7,805 nucleotides of DNA from Nitrospinae bacterium CG11_big_fil_rev_8_21_14_0_20_56_8 (GCA_002796165.1 PCWF01000162.1:1-7805), one strand, 5' to 3'; shown: positions 1 through 5,168, counted from the first letter of the stretch. Notes: generated by a model from the sequence alone, not told the origin. Made by a program: numbers and translations.

Positions 1-532
1 TGAGGTCATGCAATTGCTTCTCCACGCGGTCCAGTTCCGTTTCATTCACCAGGTCGCGCTTGTTGAGCAGGATAACCTGAGAAAAGGCGATTTGCTCGCA
101 GGCCACTTCGTAATCGTCGATGTAGTTGCCGATATGTTTCGCGTCCACGAGGGTGACGATCCCATCCAGCTTTAATTTCCGGTCCACTTCATCGCCGATG
201 AGAAACGCTTGCGCGATCGGGCCGGGCGAGGCAAGACCTGTACTCTCGATCAGGATGTAGTCGAACAGGTCCCTGTGGATCACTAGGCGATTGAGCGTTT
301 CAATGAAGTCTCCCCGAACCGAGCAACAGATGCACCCGTTGCTCATTTCAAAAATATCCCCTTCGCGGGCGATGATCAGGGCGCTGTCCACCGCAATTTC
401 CCCGATCTCGTTTTCGATCACCGCGATTTTTCGTCCATGATCCTGAGTCAGGATGTAATTGAGCAGGGTGGTCTTGCCGGAACCCAAAAAACCCGTAAGC
501 AGGGTCACCGGAACCAGGTGGGGGGAGTCCAT
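1..532 (-). CDS. G3E family (COG0523/CobW-like) P-loop GTPase, C-terminus cut by window edge
   Basis: About 177 N-terminal residues are present and the rest lies beyond base 1. What is seen: Walker A GFLGSGKTT near residues 12-20, the switch-type segment VIENEIGEIAVD, the CxCC metal site GCICCSVRGD, Walker B-like ESTGLASP, and the guanine-specificity motif NKRD. These in this order define the COG0523 branch of the G3E GTPases, which bind Zn or other transition metals through CxCC and use GTP hydrolysis to deliver metal to, or mature, client proteins in the cytoplasm. The subfamily (CobW, YeiR, YjiA, nitrile hydratase activator) cannot be decided without the C-terminal domain. The ATG at 532 is preferred because GAGG sits 8 nt upstream (541-544). 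The frame stays open further upstream, with a GTG 8 codons earlier. It follows the pseudo-receiver gene by 84 bp on the same strand and probably shares its transcript. The client is unknown. Confidence 0.93.
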   Translation of the reverse strand, partial: MDSPHLVPVTLLTGFLGSGKTTLLNYILTQDHGRKIAVIENEIGEIAVDSALIIAREGDIFEMSNGCICCSVRGDFIETLNRLVIHRDLFDYILIESTGLASPGPIAQAFLIGDEVDRKLKLDGIVTLVDAKHIGNYIDDYEVACEQIAFSQVILLNKRDLVNETELDRVEKQLHDL

Positions 533-540
533 GAGATCGA

Positions 541-544
541 CCTC
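541..544 (-). promoter_or_regulatory. Ribosome binding site of the G3E GTPase gene
   Basis: On the minus strand, GAGG lies 8 nt before the ATG at 532. It favours that ATG over the in-frame GTG and TTG codons further upstream, because the open frame reaches back to the TGA of the previous gene. Confidence 0.6.
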
Positions 545-616
545 AAAAAGGTGCACAAATCCGCAACACCCATCTTCCGACAAACCTTGTGAGGAATCAA
601 CCGGCCAAAATCGATG

Positions 617-1069
617 TCAATACTTTGAGGAGGGGACCGGCGAGGTCAACTGCTGTACAATGGGTTTCAACATGAGCTTCAGAGTTTCCTCCTGATCGGG
701 AAGGAACAGGCACAGGTCGGCTCTGCGGAGCCGAAGTTCGAAGAGGGGAAGCGGGGCTTGAGCCGAAACCAGGAGGATTACCGACACGGAATCGAAGCGG
801 CCGGTGGAGCGGATCCAGGTCAGCAGATCCACACCGCTGGGTAGCAGGGGATTGCCTTCGCAGACCAGAAGGCGCACGTCCCGTTGTTCGAGGCGCGCGG
901 CGGCCTGCGCGGCGGTATTCGATTCAACCGTATTTTCAAGCACGGAGTGGGGCAGACAATTGCGGACCTTTGCGCGGACCGCTTCCGAAGGGGATAACAA
1001 CAGAATGACCCGCGGATCGGGTGCATGCCACCCATTTTGGCTTTCGATCGATTGAATCGCGTTTTTCAT
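617..1069 (-). CDS. Degenerate (pseudo-)receiver domain protein, 150 aa
   Basis: A single-domain protein whose pattern fits the CheY-like receiver fold. Strand 1 is VILLLSPSEAVR (21-32), strand 3 is VRLLVCEGNPLLPSG (65-79), strand 4 is VSVILLVSAQ (95-104), and strand 5 with its following turn is ADLCLFLPD (117-125). Aligned by eye to canonical receivers, the acidic pair is replaced by Ser26-Pro27, the phosphoacceptor Asp by Glu71, and the strand 5 Lys by Leu123. The switch Thr/Ser survives as Ser102. Phosphorylation by a histidine kinase is therefore unlikely, and Glu71 could mimic a permanently phosphorylated state (inference). No output domain, signal peptide or membrane segment is visible, so it probably acts by protein-protein contact in the cytosol. 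The ATG at 1069 has GGAAGG 7 nt upstream. The gene lies 170 bp after the SLOG gene and 84 bp before the G3E GTPase. The receiver assignment rests on manual pattern matching. Confidence 0.72.
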   Translation of the reverse strand: MKNAIQSIESQNGWHAPDPRVILLLSPSEAVRAKVRNCLPHSVLENTVESNTAAQAAARLEQRDVRLLVCEGNPLLPSGVDLLTWIRSTGRFDSVSVILLVSAQAPLPLFELRLRRADLCLFLPDQEETLKLMLKPIVQQLTSPVPSSKY

Positions 1070-1076
1070 AATCGAA

Positions 1077-1082
1077 CCTTCC
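1077..1082 (-). promoter_or_regulatory. Ribosome binding site of the pseudo-receiver gene
   Basis: GGAAGG on the minus strand lies 7 nt before the ATG at 1069. It supports this start and argues that the 150-aa frame is really translated. Confidence 0.6.
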
Positions 1083-1126
1083 AGTAAGTCCTACCAGACT
1101 AAAACAACCGGAAGGGGCCGAATATC

Positions 1127-1186
1127 GGAAAAATTCCCAAATTTTATGTAAGAAATTTCCTAGAGAAAAAAGGGCGAAATTTTTCC
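1127..1186. promoter_or_regulatory. Three spaced GGAAA/TTTCC near-palindromes with a possible minus-strand -10
   Basis: The 170-bp gap between the SLOG and pseudo-receiver genes is much more AT-rich than its surroundings. It holds three similar near-palindromes: GGAAAAATTCCC (1127-1138), GAAATTTCC (1152-1160) and GAAATTTTTCC (1176-1186). Their centres are about 24 and 25 nt apart. A TAAAAT hexamer on the minus strand (1141-1146) matches five of six -10 positions, but no good -35 lies 16-18 nt before it. I read the block as a candidate promoter/operator for the pseudo-receiver and G3E GTPase genes. AT-rich DNA readily yields such palindromes by chance. No hairpin with a T-run that would end the SLOG transcript is visible here. 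Confidence 0.3.
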
Positions 1187-1239
1187 ATTTTGATTTGAGT
1201 TTTTCAGCATTCTGCAAGCGGTCATTTTTAGAGGTGGCC

Positions 1240-1803
1240 TTAAGTTTGGGCGGGGGGAAGCGACAGCCATTCTTTCCGGATAAAGTTGAGCCCTTCTGCC
1301 ACGGAAGTGGCGAACGGCGCCTGTCCTGAAAAGGCGGCCCACTCGCCGTTGGGGGAAATGAAGAGAAGGGGCTTGCCGTATTCCAGCGCCAGTTCTATTT
1401 CAGACCGGGTCCCTTGCGAACCGGGAAGAGCGATGACCCCATCGGCGCTGAGGATGATGAGGTGATTCCGGCTTCCGGGATCTTTCCCCATTTTTCCCGA
1501 GAGCGGGAGATGGGTCCGAATGACCAGGTCGGTGTGTGAGTTGGGATACCCTTCCGGCGATCGATAGGTTTTTCGGGATTCAGGACTGTCACAGGCATGG
1601 AGGGAAGGGATGACCCCCACCACTTTCCCCTGGCGTGCCGGGTTGGAAATGAAGCCACGCGCCGTTGCATCCATGACCCCGCCGCCTCCGCCGTTGATCA
1701 GGGAGACACCCAGCTCCGCCAGGCCCCGGCCGAGGGGAAGCGTGAGGGTTTCCTGGGCATCCACCCCGGATCCGATTACCGCCAACAGCAATTTCCGTTT
1801 CAT
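1240..1803 (-). CDS. SLOG/LOG-family Rossmann protein, TIGR00725-like (molybdenum cofactor carrier-like)
   Basis: 187 residues, a usual length for the family. It shows the Rossmann start KLLLAVIGSG (4-13), the glycine-rich loop GGGGGVMDATARG (38-50), and the nucleotide/phosphoribosyl signature PGSQGTRSE (127-135) after a hydrophobic strand. These mark the LOG/SLOG superfamily, whose members are cytokinin-activating phosphoribohydrolases, nucleotide-binding sensors and plant or algal MoCo carrier proteins. The arrangement most resembles the bacterial TIGR00725 group. The usual PGGxGT reads PGSQGT here, so the second Gly is Ser129. Probably a soluble cytosolic binder or hydrolase of a nucleotide-type ligand, with the exact substrate unknown. 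No clear ribosome binding site precedes it. Its ATG overlaps the TGA of the DUF58 gene by 4 bases (ATGA), which suggests translational coupling. It is the last tightly packed gene of this cluster. Confidence 0.85.
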   Translation of the reverse strand: MKRKLLLAVIGSGVDAQETLTLPLGRGLAELGVSLINGGGGGVMDATARGFISNPARQGKVVGVIPSLHACDSPESRKTYRSPEGYPNSHTDLVIRTHLPLSGKMGKDPGSRNHLIILSADGVIALPGSQGTRSEIELALEYGKPLLFISPNGEWAAFSGQAPFATSVAEGLNFIRKEWLSLPPAQT

Positions 1804-2816
1804 GTCGAAGAGAAATGCCGCTCGGGGGAGATCTGCTCGGGGGTGCCCGCGAACGCCAGAAAATAAAGGATGCTTTCCAGATGCGCTTCCGAGTTTCCCG
1901 GTTGGGTCTGAAATCCCCGGATTTTCAAACTCACCTCGTCTCCCCGCCGAATCAGGTGATACGCCATGGATGCCGTTTCGGAGACTCTTTGCTCCAGAAC
2001 GTCGGCGGCCACCTGCTGGTTGGTTTGGGGATCGTCCAGGTTGAGAAAAATAGTATAACTTTGGGGTCCTCCCGACAAAAATTCCTTAACCCGCAGGATT
2101 CCCGTTTTGGCGGAGGATTTCCAATGAACCGCCGTCAACGAGTCGCCGGGCCGGAAATCCCTCAGGGCGAATAATTCGTCTCCCCGCTGTTGAATGATTC
2201 CTTCTCCCTCCTGGGTATAGTGTGACGGGGGCGGGAGTGCCACCCTCCGGATCTCCGGAAACACCACTGCTTCCAGATTGAGGTCGATTTCCCTGGACTT
2301 GATGAAAAATCCGAACGGAAAGCTCGTGGACAATCGGCACAGGTTCATTTTCAGCCGGCCCCGGTTTTGAGCCGTTACCATCAGGGTCTTCTCGACGGTT
2401 TGACCGTGGGGGACGTGCAGGATGAAGATCTCCCGGTCGACCTGATAACCCGGGTTTCGGGGAAAGGTCAAACGAAGCGAATAGGAGGGAACTTTCAACT
2501 TGTGATTGGTGAAGCGAAGGGTAAGGGGAGACGGGGCATGGGTGTATAGGGAAGCGAGGGGAATGCCTTCGATCTGAATTTTCCGCAATGTGAGTTCGGA
2601 AAGAATTCCCGAAACCGCGATGAAACTGCAACACATCGCGAGAATGAGATAAAGCAGGTTGTTCCCCGTATTGATGGCCCCGAGTCCCACGCCGAAAACG
2701 AGAAAGACGAATCCACCCCCCTCACGGGTAAGTTGCAGGGTTCGGTTTTGAATGGAAAAGGTAAGGACTGGTTTGTAGCTGGCTTGCGTATGGATGCCGG
2801 AAGGATCTTCGGTCAT
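1800..2816 (-). CDS. DUF58 domain membrane-anchored protein (MoxR partner)
   Basis: 338 residues. Two adjacent hydrophobic segments, about 35-50 and 53-70, flank the motif INTGNNLLYLILA (48-60) typical of this group and give a membrane anchor. A beta-rich middle (about 75-190) precedes the DUF58 signature RDFRPGDSLTAVHWKSSAK (219-237) with Trp232, then LRVKEF (241-246) and the strand FLNLDDP (257-263), which begins a vWA-like fold. DUF58 proteins are typically encoded next to MoxR ATPases and are thought to act with them in assembling or activating envelope or metal-dependent proteins. Their biochemistry is poorly known. The MoxR gene lies upstream, but about 180 bp of palindromic repeat separates the two. 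The ATG at 2816 has only a distant GGAG (13 nt away). The stop overlaps the SLOG start. No transglutaminase-like or vWA (Bat-type) gene follows, unlike many such operons. Confidence 0.92.
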   Translation of the reverse strand: MTEDPSGIHTQASYKPVLTFSIQNRTLQLTREGGGFVFLVFGVGLGAINTGNNLLYLILAMCCSFIAVSGILSELTLRKIQIEGIPLASLYTHAPSPLTLRFTNHKLKVPSYSLRLTFPRNPGYQVDREIFILHVPHGQTVEKTLMVTAQNRGRLKMNLCRLSTSFPFGFFIKSREIDLNLEAVVFPEIRRVALPPPSHYTQEGEGIIQQRGDELFALRDFRPGDSLTAVHWKSSAKTGILRVKEFLSGGPQSYTIFLNLDDPQTNQQVAADVLEQRVSETASMAYHLIRRGDEVSLKIRGFQTQPGNSEAHLESILYFLAFAGTPEQISPERHFSST

Positions 2817-2834
2817 GGGGTCCGGTGCACTCCG

Positions 2835-3015
2835 CTGGCAGGTTGCTGGAAAACTACGAAAATGTCATCCTGAGTCCTTCGGCAAGCTCGCGATAAACTC
2901 CGCGAAGGATCTAGCCGGATTGGTAAATTCTAGCCGGGCAAGGGTTTCGGGCAAGATTCTTCGCCGCATTGCGGCTCAGAATGACACCCGAAAGAGTTTT
3001 TCAGCAACCCGCTAG
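2835..3015. repeat. Palindromic interspersed repeat element, ~181 bp with ~40-nt imperfect inverted ends
   Basis: The outer arms are 2835-2874 and 2975-3015. The left arm reads inward CTGGCAGGTTGCTGGAAAAC. The reverse complement of the right arm starts CTAGCGGGTTGCTGAAAAAC. Both arms then reach GTCATCCTGAG or GTCATTCTGAG. Further in, each half carries CGAAGGATCT or CGAAGAATCT, so the element is two inverted copies of one module. The left half has an extra hairpin, CCTTCG (about 2876-2881) pairing with CGAAGG (2903-2908). No ORF with coding character lies inside and no clear target duplication flanks it. GTCATnCTGAG...CGAAGnATCT is, from memory, a type of sequence dispersed in many bacterial genomes (REP/MITE-like). 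I could not check copy number. It fills the whole moxR-DUF58 gap, and its right end covers the moxR TAG stop. Confidence 0.82.
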
Positions 3016-3956
3016 ACGGGAATCTCCACGCTGTCGATGATATCGGTGATGATGGCCGCGGTATCCTCGGCCCGGCGTTTTTGCGTTCCATGACGGGATT
3101 CGGGAATCACCCGGTGGCACAGGACGGGCACCGCAAGTTGTTTGATATCGTCGGGGATGCAGTAATCGCGTCCATACACCAGCGCACGGGCGCGGGCGGC
3201 CTGCTGAAGGGCCAGTCCCCCTCTCGGGCTGACGCCCAACGAAAGGTATCGGGAATTTCGCGTGGCGGTGATGATGCTCAAAATATAATCGACCAGAATG
3301 GTTTCCATGCGGACCGATTCGGCCTGCTGTTGCAGGTCCAGGATATTCTGTTTTTGCAGGACCGGTTGGACCTGCCGGGAGTTTCGTTGCGACGTCGGCC
3401 GGGTCAGAAGTTTCCGCTCGTCCTCGGGGGAGGGATATCCCATCGATATATACATCATGAACCGGTCCATCTGCGATTCCGGCAGGGGATAGGCCCCGTG
3501 GCTCTCGATGGGATTTTGCGTGGCGATGACCATGAAGGGTTCGTCGATCACGTGCGTGGTGTTGTCCACCGAGATTTGCCGCTCGTTCATGGCCTCGAGC
3601 AGGGCGCTTTGCGTCCGCGGGGTCGACCGGTTGATCTCGTCTGCCAGCACGATATTGGCAAACAGGGGGCCTTTTTTGAAGTGAAATATTTTATCTTCCG
3701 GATCAAAGATCGACACGCCGGTGATGTCGGAGGGAAGGATATCGTTGGTGAACTGGATTCGCTTGAAATCCAGGTGAATGGATTGCGCCAGAGCTTGCGC
3801 CAGGGAGGTTTTCCCGACTCCCGGCACGTCCTCGATCAGGAGGTGTCCCCGCGACAGCAGAGTGATGATCGCAAGTTCGATCACGTCCGATTTTCCGACG
3901 ATGACCGATTCGATGTTCTTTTTCAGGGTTTCGATGGAGGTGGAGAATGAATTCAT
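3012..3956 (-). CDS. MoxR-family AAA+ ATPase
   Basis: 314 residues, the usual MoxR size. It shows a short N-terminal helix with VIVGKSDVIELAI (18-30), Walker A DVPGVGKTSLA (43-53), the region GPLFANIVLADEINRSTPRT (96-115) with Walker B LADEINR, sensor 1 ATQNP (145-149), YPLPESQMDRF (156-166), and the C-terminal lid with sensor 2 GVSPRGGLALQQAARARA (241-258). All ATPase motifs look intact. MoxR proteins are cytosolic hexameric remodelling ATPases that work with DUF58 or vWA proteins to mature or insert cofactors into envelope or metabolic targets. The ATG at 3956 has GGAG 8 nt upstream (3965-3968) and overlaps the stop of the glycosylase gene (ATGA). The TAG stop (3012-3014) lies inside the end of the repeat element, so the extreme C-terminus (IPV) is directly next to inserted-type DNA. 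The target protein cannot be told from context. Confidence 0.95.
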   Translation of the reverse strand: MNSFSTSIETLKKNIESVIVGKSDVIELAIITLLSRGHLLIEDVPGVGKTSLAQALAQSIHLDFKRIQFTNDILPSDITGVSIFDPEDKIFHFKKGPLFANIVLADEINRSTPRTQSALLEAMNERQISVDNTTHVIDEPFMVIATQNPIESHGAYPLPESQMDRFMMYISMGYPSPEDERKLLTRPTSQRNSRQVQPVLQKQNILDLQQQAESVRMETILVDYILSIITATRNSRYLSLGVSPRGGLALQQAARARALVYGRDYCIPDDIKQLAVPVLCHRVIPESRHGTQKRRAEDTAAIITDIIDSVEIPV

Positions 3957-4699
3957 TTGTTCAACTCCACCAGAACTTTTTTCATGTCCTCGTGAACGGC
4001 CTTGCGGTTTTCGATCGTATAAAACCGCAACAGGTAAGCCGGATGAAAGGTGATCATCAGGGGAATGCCCGCATATTCGTGCCAGGTACCGCGCTCCTGG
4101 GTGATTTTGACCGTCCGCCCCAATAACGTGCTGGCGGCGGGTTTCCCAAGCGCCACGATCACTTTCGGCCGGATGGCGCCGAGCTGTTTCAGAAGAAAGG
4201 GTTTGCAGGCCCCCACTTCATCCGGTTCGGGATCCCGGTTGCCGGGTGGGCGGCATTTAACGATGTTGCAGATATAGGTGTCATTTTGCCGGTTGAGTTC
4301 CATTCCCTTTTCGATGATTTCGGTCAATTTCTTCCCCGCCCGGCCGACGAAGGGCAGGCCCTGTTCATCTTCGTCCGCGCCCGGTCCTTCCCCCACGAAC
4401 ACCAGCCGGGCGTCGGGGTTTCCCGATCCGAACACGATGGTTTTTCTTCCTTGGGATAATTTGCACCGTGTGCAATCGCCCAGTTCCTCGCGTACCTGGG
4501 ACAAGAGTTGTGCGGGGGAGGTCCCGGAAATTTCCGGTTGAGCGGAGGTCGATTGCGGCTGGGGGACCGATGGGGGGGGGAGTTTTTTAGACATAATCTC
4601 AGGTGAGACCTGAACCGGAATCTCGGAATAGCCGTTATCCCGCAGGAATATGAGATAGTTTCTCAGTTCTCGAAACAGTTCCGCTCGTTCGCCAGACAT
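3953..4699 (-). CDS. Family 4 [4Fe-4S] uracil-DNA glycosylase
   Basis: Excises uracil from DNA as the first step of base excision repair of deaminated cytosine. With the ATG at 4699 it has 248 residues: a helical N-terminus (about 1-35), a Pro/Ser/Gln-rich linker (about 38-62), and a C-terminal catalytic domain. The domain has motif A GEGPGADEDEQGLPFVGRAG (103-122), the four cluster cysteines Cys76, Cys79, Cys149 and Cys165 with the family spacing, CRPPGNRDP (149-157), and the DNA-binding motif HPAYLLR (219-225). An in-frame TTG at 4732 would add 11 residues, but it falls in a likely -35 box, so I prefer the ATG. No Shine-Dalgarno precedes that ATG. The stop overlaps the moxR start (ATGA), tying a repair enzyme to a MoxR-DUF58 pair with no obvious functional link. 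A nine-C run encodes part of the linker. Confidence 0.93.
   Translation of the reverse strand: MSGERAELFRELRNYLIFLRDNGYSEIPVQVSPEIMSKKLPPPSVPQPQSTSAQPEISGTSPAQLLSQVREELGDCTRCKLSQGRKTIVFGSGNPDARLVFVGEGPGADEDEQGLPFVGRAGKKLTEIIEKGMELNRQNDTYICNIVKCRPPGNRDPEPDEVGACKPFLLKQLGAIRPKVIVALGKPAASTLLGRTVKITQERGTWHEYAGIPLMITFHPAYLLRFYTIENRKAVHEDMKKVLVELNK
4572..4580 (-). repeat. C9 homopolymer (coding strand) in the glycosylase linker
   Basis: Nine consecutive G on the plus strand, or C9 in the coding strand, encode Leu-Pro-Pro-Pro at about residues 40-43, before the catalytic domain. A one-base slip would shift the frame and remove the [4Fe-4S] and active-site residues. Such a tract is a potential slippage site and also a place to suspect sequencing error. 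Confidence 0.5.
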
Positions 4700-4708
4700 A
4701 ACCCAGCC

Positions 4709-4737
4709 AGAATAACAAAAGGTGACGGGCAAGACAA
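4709..4737 (-). promoter_or_regulatory. Candidate promoter of the glycosylase-moxR transcript, nearly leaderless
   Basis: On the minus strand TTGTCT (4732-4737), a 17-nt spacer, and TATTCT (4709-4714) match sigma70 boxes at four of six positions each. The -10 ends only 9 nt before the ATG at 4699, so a start about 6-7 nt downstream would leave a leader of 2-4 nt. This fits the lack of a Shine-Dalgarno sequence. It is a prediction from two moderate hexamers. Confidence 0.4.
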
Positions 4738-4781
4738 TCTCAATTGCCCACGGGTGATCCCCATGACTTCAATCTTTCCAA

Positions 4782-4811
4782 TTGTTTCCCCGGCCACCTT
4801 TCGTTTATAAT
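4782..4811 (+). promoter_or_regulatory. Candidate sigma70 promoter of the coiled-coil gene
   Basis: A perfect TATAAT (4806-4811) is preceded at 18 nt by TTGTTT (4782-4787), a weak -35. Transcription would begin near 4818 and leave a leader of about 30 nt containing the GGGGGG ribosome binding site (4835-4840). It diverges from the glycosylase promoter about 45 bp away, so the two may share regulation. The -10 is the strongest promoter-like hexamer I noticed in the window. Confidence 0.55.
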
Positions 4812-4847
4812 TTAGAGCAAAATAACGATGAAATGGGGGGATATTTC

Positions 4848-5168
4848 ATGTCGGGATTAAAAAGCGCAATTGAGTTGAGTATGGAACGCTCCGGTTCCTC
4901 GGGCGCCAAAAAACTAAGCGAGGCGCAGAAAAAAGAGATCGCGGAAATCCGCAAGGAATACCAGGCGCGCATCGCAGACAAAGATGTGACCCTGCAGACG
5001 CGGTTAAACCACTTGGGCGACCGCACGCATCCGGAAGAAATTCACGCCGCGGCAGAAGCGATGAAAGAAGAATTTTTCAGGGAGAAAAAAGCCCTGGAAG
5101 AAGAAATGGAGAAGACGATCGAAACCGTCCGCAACCGTTCTGAGGGAACCTCTAAAAATTGCCGCTAG
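4848..5168 (+). CDS. Small charged coiled-coil protein of unknown function, 106 aa
   Basis: I do not recognise the family. The preferred start is the ATG at 4848, with a G-rich ribosome binding site (4835-4840) 7 nt upstream. An in-frame ATG at 4833 would add 5 residues. The protein begins MSGLKSAIELSMER, followed by a short Ser/Gly stretch (15-20). Two long amphipathic Lys/Glu-rich helices follow, about 24-57 (AQKKEIAEIRKEYQARIADK) and about 61-97 (HPEEIHAAAEAMKEEFFREK and on), broken around GDRTHPEE. The tail ends NCR. There is no signal peptide, membrane segment or known catalytic motif. The pattern suggests a two-helix hairpin or coiled coil that may oligomerise or act as an adaptor in the cytosol (inference). 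It has its own promoter-like sequence and stands alone between the divergent repair/MoxR operon and argS. Codon use looks like that of its neighbours, with no sign of recent transfer. Confidence 0.8.
   Translation: MSGLKSAIELSMERSGSSGAKKLSEAQKKEIAEIRKEYQARIADKDVTLQTRLNHLGDRTHPEEIHAAAEAMKEEFFREKKALEEEMEKTIETVRNRSEGTSKNCR

Noticed and set aside
1610..2044. Plus-strand open frame spanning the DUF58-SLOG junction
   Set aside because: It is Pro/Arg-rich, has no ribosome binding site, and overlaps two well-supported minus-strand genes.
2835..3015. CRISPR array or small gene in the moxR-DUF58 gap
   Set aside because: The repeats are inverted and few, with no regular spacers. The open frame over it merely reads through the palindrome and has no ribosome binding site.
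3081..3950. A 289-codon plus-strand open frame opposite moxR
   Set aside because: It is the antisense shadow of an intact MoxR ATPase, full of His-Arg-Gly-Asp with no motif or conserved start signal.
4730..4732. TTG as the glycosylase start, giving 259 residues
   Set aside because: The codon is TTG, not ATG. It overlaps a likely -35 box and has no ribosome binding site. The ATG 33 nt downstream gives a more plausible N-terminus.
4782..4784. TTG as the start of the coiled-coil protein
   Set aside because: It lies upstream of a perfect TATAAT box, within the -35 region. The added residues lack coiled-coil character, and the ATG at 4848 has a good ribosome binding site.
4741..4784. Two CAATTG sites as a paired operator between the divergent genes
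   Set aside because: Only the six-base palindromic core is shared, with no extended similarity, and it is expected by chance in AT-rich intergenic DNA.
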